Assembly: GCF_021412585.1 (NCBI RefSeq)
Contig: NZ_JAKCMI010000041.1
Span: forward strand, 124,001-188,000
DNA length: 64,000 nucleotides
Direction of reading: 5' to 3'
Source of the DNA: Halomonas alkalisoli
GTDB taxonomy: Bacteria > Pseudomonadota > Gammaproteobacteria > Pseudomonadales > Halomonadaceae
How positions within the stretch are numbered: position 1 is the first letter of the stretch; each line of letters opens with the position of its first letter. Under the pieces are notes generated by a model. The model was not told where the DNA came from. It saw only the letters and a list, made by a program, of their open reading frames with translations, and did no database searches. Made by a program: the position numbers and the translations under genes. Positions 53,597-61,984 of this stretch are shown here, in pieces.

Positions 53597-56137
53597 GTGA
53601 CCACGCGAATTCTGGGTATTGGCGCCTCCGCCGGTGGCCTGGCGCCGCTGGAACAGTTTCTGGCCCGGATCCCGCCCCACAGCCAAATGGCCTATGTGGT
53701 GGTGCAGCATCTCGATCCCACCCATAAGGCGTTGCTCCCGGAATTACTCCAGCGCGTCACCCCGATGCCCGTGCGGGAAGCCACCCACGGCATGCCCATC
53801 GAGCCCGACTGCGTGTATGTGATTCCGCCGAATGCGGAAATCAGCGTTGTCGACGGCTTGCTGAAGCTCGCAGCGCCCATGGAACCCAGGGGACTGCGCC
53901 TGCCCATCAACGTGCTGTTTTCTTCCCTGGCCATCGCCCAGGGGGAGCAAGCCATCGGGGTAGTGCTGTCCGGCATGGGTTCTGACGGCACCCTGGGCTT
54001 ACAGGCGATCAAGGCCGTGGGCGGTATCACGGCAGCGCAACAGCCCGACTCGGCTCAGTTCGATGCCATGCCCAACAGTGCCATCGCTGCAAACTGTGCC
54101 GATATCATTGCCCCGCCAGGCGACTTGCCCACCCGTATACTGGCCTGCGTTACCCAGGCGTCCACCCCAGGCAACTCCGGCGTGGAGGCGGTAGAACCCG
54201 AGCTCGAATCGACGCCCTTGAAGCGCATTCTCCGTCTGCTTCAACAGCGCACCCGACACGATTTCTCCCTCTACAAGCCAAGCACCCTGCACCGCCGCAT
54301 GGAGCGGCGCATGGCGATCCACGAAATCGCCACCCTGTCGCTTTACGCGGATTATCTCAAGCACAACCCCCAGGAGATCGACCTGCTGTTCAAGGAAGTG
54401 CTCATCGGAGTCACCAGTTTTTTCCGCGATGCCGCGGTCTGGCAGCATCTGGCGGAAACCACCCTGCCAGAATTGCTGACGCGACAGCCCAGGGAGCCCC
54501 AGCTGCGTGCCTGGGTGGTCGGCTGCTCAACCGGTGAAGAGGCCTACTCCCTGGCAATGGTCTTTACCGAGGTGCTGGAAAAGCTGCCACAAGCCCATGA
54601 CATTACCCTGCAGATATTCGCCTCCGACCTGAGCCCGGACGCCATTGCCACCGCACGCCGCGGGCACTACACCGCCGATATCGAAACCAGCGTCTCGAGG
54701 GAACGCTTGGCGCGTTTTTTCAGCGCCCATCAGAATGGCTACCGCATCAACAGCCATATCCGCGATCTGGTGCTGTTCGCCCAGCAGGATGTGGTACTTG
54801 ACCCCCCCTTCACCCGCCTCGACCTCATTTCCTGTCGCAACCTGCTGATCTACTTCGATCATAGCCTGCAAAGCAGACTCATTCCCCTGTTTCACTACAG
54901 CTTGCGCGCTGGGGGTGTACTGTTACTGGGGAGCTCGGAGACGGTAGGGCGCAACACTCAGCTGTTTTCTCCCATTCAACCCAAGCTACGGCTTTATCGG
55001 CGCCAGGATAATGCCCAGAGCGGTGACACCCGATTGCCGGTGAAGGCGTTCCCCCCCCTGTCCTGGATAGCCAAGGAGCTTCCCGTGCCCGCCAATCACT
55101 CATCCTCCCAGCCAAAGGATAACCTGCAAGCGGCGGCCGACCAGGTGTTACTGCAGGTCTACGCCCCCGCCGCGGTGGTGGTCAACGATGAGGGTGATAT
55201 CGTCTACATCAGCGGGCGCACAGGAAAGTACCTGGAGCCTGCCGCCGGCAAGGCCAACTGGAATTTTCACGCCATGGTGCGGGAAGGTCTGCGGACGCCC
55301 ATCGGCAGCGCCCTGCGCCAGGCTGCGGAGCAGAGCGAGCCGCTGCAATTGCCAGGTCTTCAGGTGCAACTGCCCGGCGGTGGCATGCAGAGCGTCGATA
55401 TCACCGTGCAGGCACTACGAGAGCCCACCGCCCTGCGCGGGATGAAGATGATCGTATTCCGCGACATCGCCCAGACTCATGCCGACCCGGCCACCAAAAG
55501 CAAGTCGACAACAGCCGCGCAGCGGGCCCATGCCGCCGAGTTGCAACAGTGCCAGGATGAAATCCAGACCCTGCGTGAGGAAAACCGGGCTTCCCGGGAA
55601 GAGTTGCAGTCAGCCAACGAGGAATTGCAATCGACCAATGAGGAATTGCAGTCCACCAACGAAGAGCTGACCACCTCGAAGGAAGAGATGCAGTCCATGA
55701 ATGAGGAGCTGCAAACCATCAACGCGGAAATGCAGACCAAGCTCGACGATCTCGCCCTCGCTCAGAGCGATATGAAAAACCTGCTCAACAGCATCGAGAT
55801 AGCCATTCTGTTTCTCGACCAGAACTTGAACCTCCGTCGCTTCACCGACCGGGCATCAAAGATCATCAGCATTCGCGAAAGCGACATCGGCCGCCCCCTT
55901 AGCGATCTTACCACCACCCTGAAGTACCCGGAACTTAACGACGACGCCCTTAACACCTTGAGCACCCTGGCCTTCTCCGAGAAGCAGATCACTACCACTG
56001 ACGACCGCTGGTTTACGGTACGGATCATGCCCTATCGCCGGCTAGACAATGTCATAGACGGCGTGGTGATCACCCTTTTGGATATCACCGCGACCAAGGA
56101 GTTGGAACAGTCCCTGCGCAAGGATTTGCAATCGTGA
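53597..56137 (+). CDS. CheB-CheR fusion protein with coiled coil and C-terminal PAS domain
   Basis: An 846-residue protein. Residues 1-190 form a CheB methylesterase domain (catalytic Ser in GASAGG, His in QHLDPTHK, Asp in GMGSDGT) and 210-470 a CheR methyltransferase (GVTSFFRD, WVVGCSTGEEAYSLAM). A long Glu/Gln-rich coiled coil follows (about 640-730, repeated ELQSTNEELQ units), then a PAS domain (735-840). It starts at GTG 53597. Histidine-kinase domains found in many such proteins are missing, so it is a kinase-less form. The role is inferred to be signalling, possibly non-chemotactic. Confidence 0.88.
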   Translation: MTTRILGIGASAGGLAPLEQFLARIPPHSQMAYVVVQHLDPTHKALLPELLQRVTPMPVREATHGMPIEPDCVYVIPPNAEISVVDGLLKLAAPMEPRGLRLPINVLFSSLAIAQGEQAIGVVLSGMGSDGTLGLQAIKAVGGITAAQQPDSAQFDAMPNSAIAANCADIIAPPGDLPTRILACVTQASTPGNSGVEAVEPELESTPLKRILRLLQQRTRHDFSLYKPSTLHRRMERRMAIHEIATLSLYADYLKHNPQEIDLLFKEVLIGVTSFFRDAAVWQHLAETTLPELLTRQPREPQLRAWVVGCSTGEEAYSLAMVFTEVLEKLPQAHDITLQIFASDLSPDAIATARRGHYTADIETSVSRERLARFFSAHQNGYRINSHIRDLVLFAQQDVVLDPPFTRLDLISCRNLLIYFDHSLQSRLIPLFHYSLRAGGVLLLGSSETVGRNTQLFSPIQPKLRLYRRQDNAQSGDTRLPVKAFPPLSWIAKELPVPANHSSSQPKDNLQAAADQVLLQVYAPAAVVVNDEGDIVYISGRTGKYLEPAAGKANWNFHAMVREGLRTPIGSALRQAAEQSEPLQLPGLQVQLPGGGMQSVDITVQALREPTALRGMKMIVFRDIAQTHADPATKSKSTTAAQRAHAAELQQCQDEIQTLREENRASREELQSANEELQSTNEELQSTNEELTTSKEEMQSMNEELQTINAEMQTKLDDLALAQSDMKNLLNSIEIAILFLDQNLNLRRFTDRASKIISIRESDIGRPLSDLTTTLKYPELNDDALNTLSTLAFSEKQITTTDDRWFTVRIMPYRRLDNVIDGVVITLLDITATKELEQSLRKDLQS

Positions 56138-56211
56138 CGGTAAGGCCAGAATAATCTCGTCGGCACGATGGATCCGGGTAGATACTACTACCCGGACCTT
56201 CCGCACTATGC

Positions 56212-56404
56212 CTACTGAGAAATCCGATCACCTGCGTAGTAGGACTCAATGGTCGAATTCCAGGTAGCGTCAGCCATGTTCGGCCATTGATCCTTGTCGA
56301 AGCCCGGTGCGTTCTTCAGGCGCTCGCCATCTACATCAAGCATGAACCGTCTGTTCTTCGTATCGAGCTTCAAGGCCTTCCCCTTGATAGCACTGTTGGA
56401 TCGT
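56212..56404 (-). pseudogene. C-terminal fragment of a PRC-barrel domain protein
   Basis: On the minus strand, one frame reads LDVDGERLKNAPGFDKDQWP and NMADATWNSTIESYYAG before a stop. These are typical of the C-terminus of PRC-barrel stress proteins. The rest of the gene is absent: upstream in that frame is the CsbD-like gene read out of frame. It begins right at the CsbD-like stop codon, which suggests a deletion joined the two. Confidence 0.6.
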
Positions 56405-56566
56405 TCATTTCTTTTCCTCCTTGGCATCGTCATTGATTTTTCCCAACACGGAGCCCCCCTTGTCGCCATGATTTTCGACTTTACCCTTCTTCTCCGTGCG
56501 CGTGTCGTCGGCAACTTCCGTAGCCTTATCCTTACTCGAACTATCTTTGACCTGATCCTTGTTCAT
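56405..56566 (-). CDS. Small CsbD-like protein
   Basis: A 53-residue hydrophilic protein beginning MNKDQVKDSSSKDKATEVAD, like MNKNQVKGHAKEAKGKAKEV of the CsbD gene at 49530-49709, then diverging in a lysine- and aspartate-rich tail. A GGAG ribosome site lies upstream of the ATG at 56566, and its leader resembles that of the other CsbD gene. It may be a degenerate paralogue, since its tail no longer fits the CsbD pattern well. Confidence 0.6.
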   Translation of the reverse strand: MNKDQVKDSSSKDKATEVADDTRTEKKGKVENHGDKGGSVLGKINDDAKEEKK

Positions 56567-56910
56567 GACCTGCACTCCAGACGCTCGTTAAATTTAAGCT
56601 CTTCATCTCACCATGAACGCATGTAAAAACAGGGTGATAATGAGAAAATAGTTGCTGATCCAGGCTTGGTCTGTGCGGTGCCTAACTTATGAGAAGCCAT
56701 TTTTAGACAGGTCCGCGAGTTGCTGCATCACCGGACGGCTACGCTTTGTGTGGTAGCGCACCGAAGGATCGCCCGCTTGCGCCTAAGCTGAAATATCTTT
56801 TCTTTTCATGATCTCCAGACCCAAGAGGGCCGACATCTCGTGCCCATACACCGCTATCCATAAATGGATCAAGGGGTGCCAGGACCGCATATAGAGGGTA
56901 GAGGAAACCC
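56567..56910. other. Intergenic region with duplicated CsbD-type leader
   Basis: No gene is supported in these 344 bases. The part at 56567-56715 resembles 49710-49860 upstream of the first CsbD gene; shared blocks include CTCACCATG, CAGGGTGA and GCCTAACTTA/GGCTAACTTA. The right part should hold the promoter of the AI-2E family gene. Confidence 0.55.
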
Positions 56911-58074
56911 ATGAGCTTCGAAAAGAGAACGCAAATCGACTTTGCACCCGGCGAACAACGGCTGCTTCGCTACACCATTGTCGCCCTCAGCGCCGTTACT
57001 CTGGTTGGCACCGTCGTGTTCATCATCTGGGTTCTTGGGCAAATCATCGGCGCCCTGCACTCCTTGGTCTTCCCCCTTGCCATTGCGGGGGTGATGGCCT
57101 TGATCTTGCTCCCGATCGTAGAACTCTTCGAACGCCACCTACGTATGAACCGGCTCGGCGCCGTGATCTCCCTGTTTGTGATCCTGTTCGGCCTGTTTCT
57201 AACGGTGATGGTGCTGGTCCTGCCGACGGCTATCCATCAGGGCAGCCAATTCTTCCAGTCTGTGCCTGAGATCGCCGAACGCGGACACGCCAGCCTGTCA
57301 GCCCGGTTCCCGAGAGCATTGCCGATGGTGGAAGACGCCATAGCCGAAATGGAGATCCAATCGATGCTTCCGGATGCAGAGGAGGCCACTGACCGCACCA
57401 TGAAATACATCGGTTTCCTGGTAGGCCTCGGTTTCGTGCCTCTGTACCTCTTCTTTGCGCTACTCTCCGGTGGCCGCATGAAACAGCATGCCAAGGGGAT
57501 GCTGTTTCTGTTCACAAAGCAGCGGCAGAATGAAGTCGTGTACCTGGTTCAGCTCTTTATCAATTACGTCACCGCGTTCTTCCGCGGACAGCTGACCATC
57601 GCCTTGATCATGGGCGTGATGATGGCAGTCGGTTTTACCGTCATCGGCCTCGAGGCCGCCATTTTCCTGGGCCTCGCCCTGGGGCTGCTGAACATCGTGC
57701 CCTACCTTGGCTTCATTGTTGGCGTTGTCACCGTGCTACCCATCGCCTATTTTCAGCCAGGAGGGGGCTCACAGCTCGTCATGCTGGTGCTGGCGGTCAT
57801 CGCTGTCACACAGCTGGTGGAGAGCATGCTGCTCACACCCAAGATCATGGCCGACCGCTCAGGCCTGCACCCGGCCCTGGTCGTGATCTCCATCCTGTTC
57901 TGGGGAACGGTGCTGGGTGGGGTCGTCGGCATGATACTCGCCGTTCCCCTGACAGCGTTTCTCCTCACCCTCGGGGAGCACATGAAAAGCAGGCTAACCA
58001 CCACGACCCGGCCTGATACCCTCGACCAGCAGATAGTCAGAGAAACCATTGGCGACGATGAGCGTCTTACCTGA
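56911..58074 (+). CDS. AI-2E family transporter
   Basis: A 387-residue membrane protein with about seven to eight transmembrane segments and the family signature LGLLNIVPYLGFIVGVVTVLP, plus a glycine-rich C-terminal region LFWGTVLGGVVGMILAVPLTA. It resembles the TqsA/PerM family but is divergent from the perM product of this window. GAGG lies six bases before the ATG. With CsbD, DUF883 and PRC-type genes around it, a stress-related function is suggested, but the substrate is unknown. Confidence 0.88.
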   Translation: MSFEKRTQIDFAPGEQRLLRYTIVALSAVTLVGTVVFIIWVLGQIIGALHSLVFPLAIAGVMALILLPIVELFERHLRMNRLGAVISLFVILFGLFLTVMVLVLPTAIHQGSQFFQSVPEIAERGHASLSARFPRALPMVEDAIAEMEIQSMLPDAEEATDRTMKYIGFLVGLGFVPLYLFFALLSGGRMKQHAKGMLFLFTKQRQNEVVYLVQLFINYVTAFFRGQLTIALIMGVMMAVGFTVIGLEAAIFLGLALGLLNIVPYLGFIVGVVTVLPIAYFQPGGGSQLVMLVLAVIAVTQLVESMLLTPKIMADRSGLHPALVVISILFWGTVLGGVVGMILAVPLTAFLLTLGEHMKSRLTTTTRPDTLDQQIVRETIGDDERLT

Positions 58075-58119
58075 CAGGTCATCTTCACCCGTCGACACAG
58101 CCACAAGGAAGATACGATC

Positions 58120-58404
58120 ATGACTATGAAAGCAAGCGGACACGAGACCATCGATCAGGTCGCGGGCAAGGCTCATGAAGCGGTGGACAGGGCAGCCGAG
58201 ACCGCTGGCAAGGCCGAGGAGTACACTCGGGAGCAGGCATCCCGCGCCGAAGAGCGCGTTCGCGAGGTGGCCGTCCATGGGCGCCAGCGGGCCGATGATG
58301 TGCTCGAACGCGTGAGCACCCACGTCCGCGAAAACCCGCTGATGTCCATTGGCATCGCCTTTATCGCTGGCGCGCTGTACTCCTCACTGAGGCGACGCCG
58401 GTAA
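58120..58404 (+). CDS. DUF883 family protein (ElaB/YqjD-like)
   Basis: A 94-residue protein with an amphipathic, charged helical region (residues 10-70) and one C-terminal transmembrane segment (PLMSIGIAFIAGALYSSLRRRR), the ElaB/YqjD pattern. E. coli relatives are inner-membrane, stationary-phase proteins that bind ribosomes. It lies 45 bases after the AI-2E family gene, probably in the same operon. An AAGGAAG ribosome site precedes the ATG. Confidence 0.87.
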   Translation: MTMKASGHETIDQVAGKAHEAVDRAAETAGKAEEYTREQASRAEERVREVAVHGRQRADDVLERVSTHVRENPLMSIGIAFIAGALYSSLRRRR

Positions 58405-58507
58405 TCCTCGGCCTGCAGGATGCCAAAACCGGCGGGGCGACGAAACGGCCGGGCATGCCGCCGGCGGCGACAGTCTCGGCTGAGCCTGGATCTCAACACG
58501 ATCGTCA

Positions 58508-58578
58508 CCTCATGATTTTTCGGCGGGCGCGCACCCCAGGGCGCGCCAGCCGATCTCATGATGCGCGTCCTTAGGTAA
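58508..58578. repeat. Hairpin repeat, copy 2
   Basis: TCGGC-G-GGCGCGC and GCGCGCC-A-GCCGA form a stem with one mismatch, after CCTCATGATTTT. The sequence aligns with 49354-49425. It follows the DUF883 gene and precedes the leftward Crp/Fnr gene, so it could end both transcripts. Confidence 0.6.
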
Positions 58579-59281
58579 TGTACCGACGGTAAAGGCTGCG
58601 ATCGGAGGCATAGCAGCCGCAGGAAGCCTCGATCAGACCCGTTCGGTCCAGCACCACGATGTCTCCTCGCTGATAGCGAATCAGCCGGCGCGACTGAAGT
58701 GCCATGGCGGCCAGGGTGATGCCTGCGCGACGCACCCCCAGCATCATGGCCAGGAACTCGTGGGTAAGATGCAGCTCATCCGAGTGCGCACGATCCTGGG
58801 TCATCAGCAGCCAGCGCGCCAGACGGGCCTCGACCTGATGGAAGTGGGTACATGCCGCCACCCGGGATAGCTGGTGCATGACCACATAGAGATAGCGCTT
58901 GAGCAGCGCCTGAAGCGTGGGGCTCTGCGCCAGGTGGCGACCAAAGACAACCGCCGGCATGCGCAGCGCCGGCCCTGCACCCTGTACCAGGGCGAGCCAG
59001 GGTGACTCATCGACCCCCAGAATCAGGGGCGTTCCCAACATCCCTTCACTGCCGACCATCGCCACTTCCAGCTGCTCCCGGTCACTACTCAGGTTGGCAA
59101 TCTGGGAGATGAAGCTGTCGAGGGGAAAATGGACATGCGAAATCCGCCCACCGTGCTCGGTAATCACTTCACCGAACACCAGGTCAATGGCCTGGCAATC
59201 GGCAAGGAAAGATGCCCTCTCCCGTTGCGGCAACCTGTCGATAAGGTGATTGGTCATCGGGCTTGGGGGTGAAGGCTTCAT
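58571..59281 (-). CDS. Crp/Fnr family transcriptional regulator
   Basis: A 236-residue regulator with an N-terminal cNMP-binding-like beta barrel (residues 20-140, VAMVGSEGMLGTPLIL) and a C-terminal Crp-type helix-turn-helix (LTHEFLAMMLGVRRAGITLAA). It lacks the arginine- and serine-rich cAMP pocket of Crp and has no N-terminal cysteine cluster of Fnr, so the ligand is unknown. The ATG at 59281 has GGGAG upstream. A paralogue lies upstream on the same strand. Confidence 0.85.
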   Translation of the reverse strand: MKPSPPSPMTNHLIDRLPQRERASFLADCQAIDLVFGEVITEHGGRISHVHFPLDSFISQIANLSSDREQLEVAMVGSEGMLGTPLILGVDESPWLALVQGAGPALRMPAVVFGRHLAQSPTLQALLKRYLYVVMHQLSRVAACTHFHQVEARLARWLLMTQDRAHSDELHLTHEFLAMMLGVRRAGITLAAMALQSRRLIRYQRGDIVVLDRTGLIEASCGCYASDRSLYRRYIT

Positions 59282-59461
59282 GGGCGCGCTCCCGGTGGAA
59301 ACATCGGCAATGGGCACATGGCAAGCAAGGGATCAAGAAATTACCAATAGACCGCTGAGAGAACACTGGCATGTCCTTCATCAGGCCGTCGGTGCGCCAG
59401 GATACATACGCTGGACGGGCACTGCGCGAGAATCCACCCGGCCCGACAAGGAAAGGGGCCT

Positions 59462-60181
59462 TCAGCCGGGGCGATGGAAGCTCAGCAGGCGGTCGTACTC
59501 CTTCCTGACGACCGTGTAGCACTCGCAGACACGCGCTTCCAGGCCAGGCCTGTCGAGAATGCTGATGTGCCCGCGGCGGTAGGAAATCAGTCCGGCCCGC
59601 TGCAGCTTGCCGGCCGCCTCGGTGACGCCTTCTCGGCGGACGCCAAGCATGTTGGCGATCAGTTCCTGGGTCATGACCAGCTCGTTGACCGGCAAGCGAT
59701 CCAGGCTCAGCAACAGCCAGCGACACAGCTGTTGATCCAGGCTGTGATGCCGGTTGCACACTGCAGTCTGAGCCATCTGGGTGATCAGGGCCTGGGTGTA
59801 ACGCAATAACAGATACTGGAACGTTGACGCGCGATCGAACTCGTCCTTCAGCAGCTGCCCATCGAGGCGATAGGCGCTGCCGGCACTCTGCACGATGGCA
59901 CGGCTCGGCGTCGACTCACCTCCCATGAACAGCGCGATGCCGACGATACCCTCGCTACCGACGACGGCTATTTCCGTCGAGTCACCATCGTCCATGACGC
60001 ACAGCAGCGATACGATGCAATCCACGGGAAAATAGACATGGCGCATCACCTTTCCCGACTCGGCCAGCGAATCCCCCAGCGTCAATTCTACTCGCTTGAG
60101 GTGGGGCGCCAGGCGCTGGTATTCATCCTTCGGCAGGGCCGCCAGCAAGTGATTCTGGCGCGGGTCTTGTTGCAGGGCCAT
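59462..60181 (-). CDS. Crp/Fnr family transcriptional regulator (paralogue)
   Basis: A 239-residue protein of the same type as its neighbour (IAVVGSEGIVGIALFMGG and the HTH segment MTQELIANMLGVRREGVTEAAG). It too lacks Fnr cluster cysteines and a canonical cAMP pocket. The ATG at 60181 has AGGAG seven bases upstream. The 180-base gap suggests separate or partly shared transcription with the downstream paralogue. A tandem duplication of the family is likely. Confidence 0.85.
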   Translation of the reverse strand: MALQQDPRQNHLLAALPKDEYQRLAPHLKRVELTLGDSLAESGKVMRHVYFPVDCIVSLLCVMDDGDSTEIAVVGSEGIVGIALFMGGESTPSRAIVQSAGSAYRLDGQLLKDEFDRASTFQYLLLRYTQALITQMAQTAVCNRHHSLDQQLCRWLLLSLDRLPVNELVMTQELIANMLGVRREGVTEAAGKLQRAGLISYRRGHISILDRPGLEARVCECYTVVRKEYDRLLSFHRPG

Positions 60182-60501
60182 GACTGACACTCCTGTATCG
60201 GGAAAGCTCCCCGAGCGCGGGAGAAATAGTGGTCCTGGCGCATACGTTATAGCGAACAACAAGCAATTGCTATGTACGCCAGCGAACGGAAGCGACGCCG
60301 TCACGCCACTACGCTCTCGGGATACTGGCCAAGCCGCGCGCCCGGTCAGGCCATGCCGCCCCACCGGGGCTCATATGCAGGCGGAAAAGGAAATCGACTC
60401 ATGGCAACGCCAACGTTTCTGATGATCTCGTCTCCTGCCTCTCGGGCTCGAGTGCCACATTGGGCCACGCCGACCTTGCCCACCGTCTGGGCGCGCGTGC
60501 C
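60182..60501. other. Divergent intergenic region
   Basis: These 320 bases between the Crp/Fnr gene and the GGDEF gene contain no supported gene. The ATG-TTG start options of the GGDEF gene make its exact boundary uncertain. AT content is slightly raised around 60230-60280, where the leftward promoter should be. No operator dyad was found. Confidence 0.5.
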
Positions 60502-61641
60502 ATGGACTTTGCCAGCTCCCGGGCCGACGGCATGAGGGACGAATCGCTGGTTCCACAGCAACCCTCAGCCTCCTTGCACTCGTTACACCCCCAGGATCCG
60601 GTGCGGCTAGGACACACCCAGATCCACGCCTCGAGGCGGGACGTCGCAGCAGCCCTGGACGCCGAGCGGGCATGGGCGCGCGTGGCCCTCAACACCGTTG
60701 GCGATGCTGTCCTGACCATCGACCTTCAGGGCGCGATCACCTACATGAACCGAATGGCTGAAATTCTGACAGGCTGGTCGGAACCGGAGGCGATCGGCAA
60801 GCCACTTTCCCGTGTGCTCCTCCTTGTCGACAGCAAGACACATCAAACAACCATCACCTCCGGGCGTCGGGCCATCGAAGAGAACAGAGCGGTAGGCCTC
60901 TCCCTGGATTGCGCGCTGGTCCGCCAGGATGGCAGCGAGCTGGAGATCGAGGATTCAGCGGCGCCGATCCATGACCGAGACGGCCGCGTCACCGGCGCCG
61001 TGATCGTGTTCCGCGACGCTTCCATGTCGCAGGTCATGCTGGATAGGATGGCCTACCTGGCGCAGCATGATGCGCTAACCGGCCTGGCCAATCGCGCGCT
61101 GATGACGGAACGTCTCTCCCAAGCCATAGGCCTAGCCCGACGACACCGGCACCTGGTCGCCCTGCTCTATCTTGACCTCGATGCCTTCAAGCCCATCAAT
61201 GACTCACTCGGCCATGCCGTGGGTGACAGCCTGCTCCAGGCTGTTGCGGGCCGTCTTCGCGATTGCATGCGCGACATCGACACCGTCTGCCGTCAGGGTG
61301 GCGACGAATTCGCCATCCTGCTTGCCGAGATCAGGAAGCCAGAAGACGCCACCAAGGTCGCGAAAAAACTGCTTGCCGTCCTGAGCAGGCCCTACCGTAT
61401 CGAGGGTCATGAACTCCTCATCACGCTCAGCATCGGCATCAGCCTCTACCCGGATGACGCCGACGATGCCGAAGCCCTCATGCACAATGCCGACATGGCC
61501 ATGTATCACACCAAGCGGAATGGCCGAAATGGGCACCAGTGCTTCACCGCCGAGATGAATACCCTGCCCTTCCAGCGGAGACGAACCGAACCGGGCGTGC
61601 ATCGGGCACTCGACGCGTCGCAACTCTTTTTCGATTTTTAG
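60502..61641 (+). CDS. PAS-GGDEF diguanylate cyclase
   Basis: A PAS domain (about residues 60-180) is followed by a GGDEF domain (about 200-360) with the intact active-site motif GGDEF in RQGGDEFAILL, so synthesis of c-di-GMP is likely. The inhibitory RxxD site four residues before the motif was not seen clearly (DTVCR precedes it). No EAL domain is present. No good ribosome site exists: ATG 60502 is used, with alternatives at TTG 60460 and ATG 60532. The gene is divergent from the Crp/Fnr paralogues. Confidence 0.83.
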   Translation: MDFASSRADGMRDESLVPQQPSASLHSLHPQDPVRLGHTQIHASRRDVAAALDAERAWARVALNTVGDAVLTIDLQGAITYMNRMAEILTGWSEPEAIGKPLSRVLLLVDSKTHQTTITSGRRAIEENRAVGLSLDCALVRQDGSELEIEDSAAPIHDRDGRVTGAVIVFRDASMSQVMLDRMAYLAQHDALTGLANRALMTERLSQAIGLARRHRHLVALLYLDLDAFKPINDSLGHAVGDSLLQAVAGRLRDCMRDIDTVCRQGGDEFAILLAEIRKPEDATKVAKKLLAVLSRPYRIEGHELLITLSIGISLYPDDADDAEALMHNADMAMYHTKRNGRNGHQCFTAEMNTLPFQRRRTEPGVHRALDASQLFFDF

Positions 61642-61820
61642 TCGAGTGTACGCCAGCGCACAGACCGAGGTCTGCTTAAGACATATCCTTGGTGTGAGTG
61701 AGGCAAGGAACAGCCGGTACAGGGAGTTACACTACGCGTCGCAAGGACTGCGACGCCATCAGGACACGAACCATCCCGCAGCATCCTGAAACAGGAACAT
61801 GCGCCGCAGAGGAATCCATT

Positions 61821-61895
61821 ATGAACAACATCGTTTACATCGTCGGCGCCATCGTCATCGTGCTGGTGATTCTATCCGTCCTCGGCCTTCGTTGA
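61821..61895 (+). CDS. 24-residue small membrane protein
   Basis: A short gene after a GAGG ribosome site nine bases before ATG 61821. The product begins MNNIVYIVGAIVIVLVIL and ends in GLR: one hydrophobic helix with a polar tip. Very similar short proteins occur in many Halomonas and Pseudomonas genomes to my memory, annotated as hypothetical. It lies between the GGDEF gene and the Sel1/peptidoglycan-binding gene. Confidence 0.65.
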   Translation: MNNIVYIVGAIVIVLVILSVLGLR

Positions 61896-61984
61896 GACAA
61901 GCCAGGACCGAGTGGAATGGCAAGGCAGCACGGTGAGACCTGGCGGCTGCAGGTCACAGACTCCTTTCACTGGAGACCCCCGTG

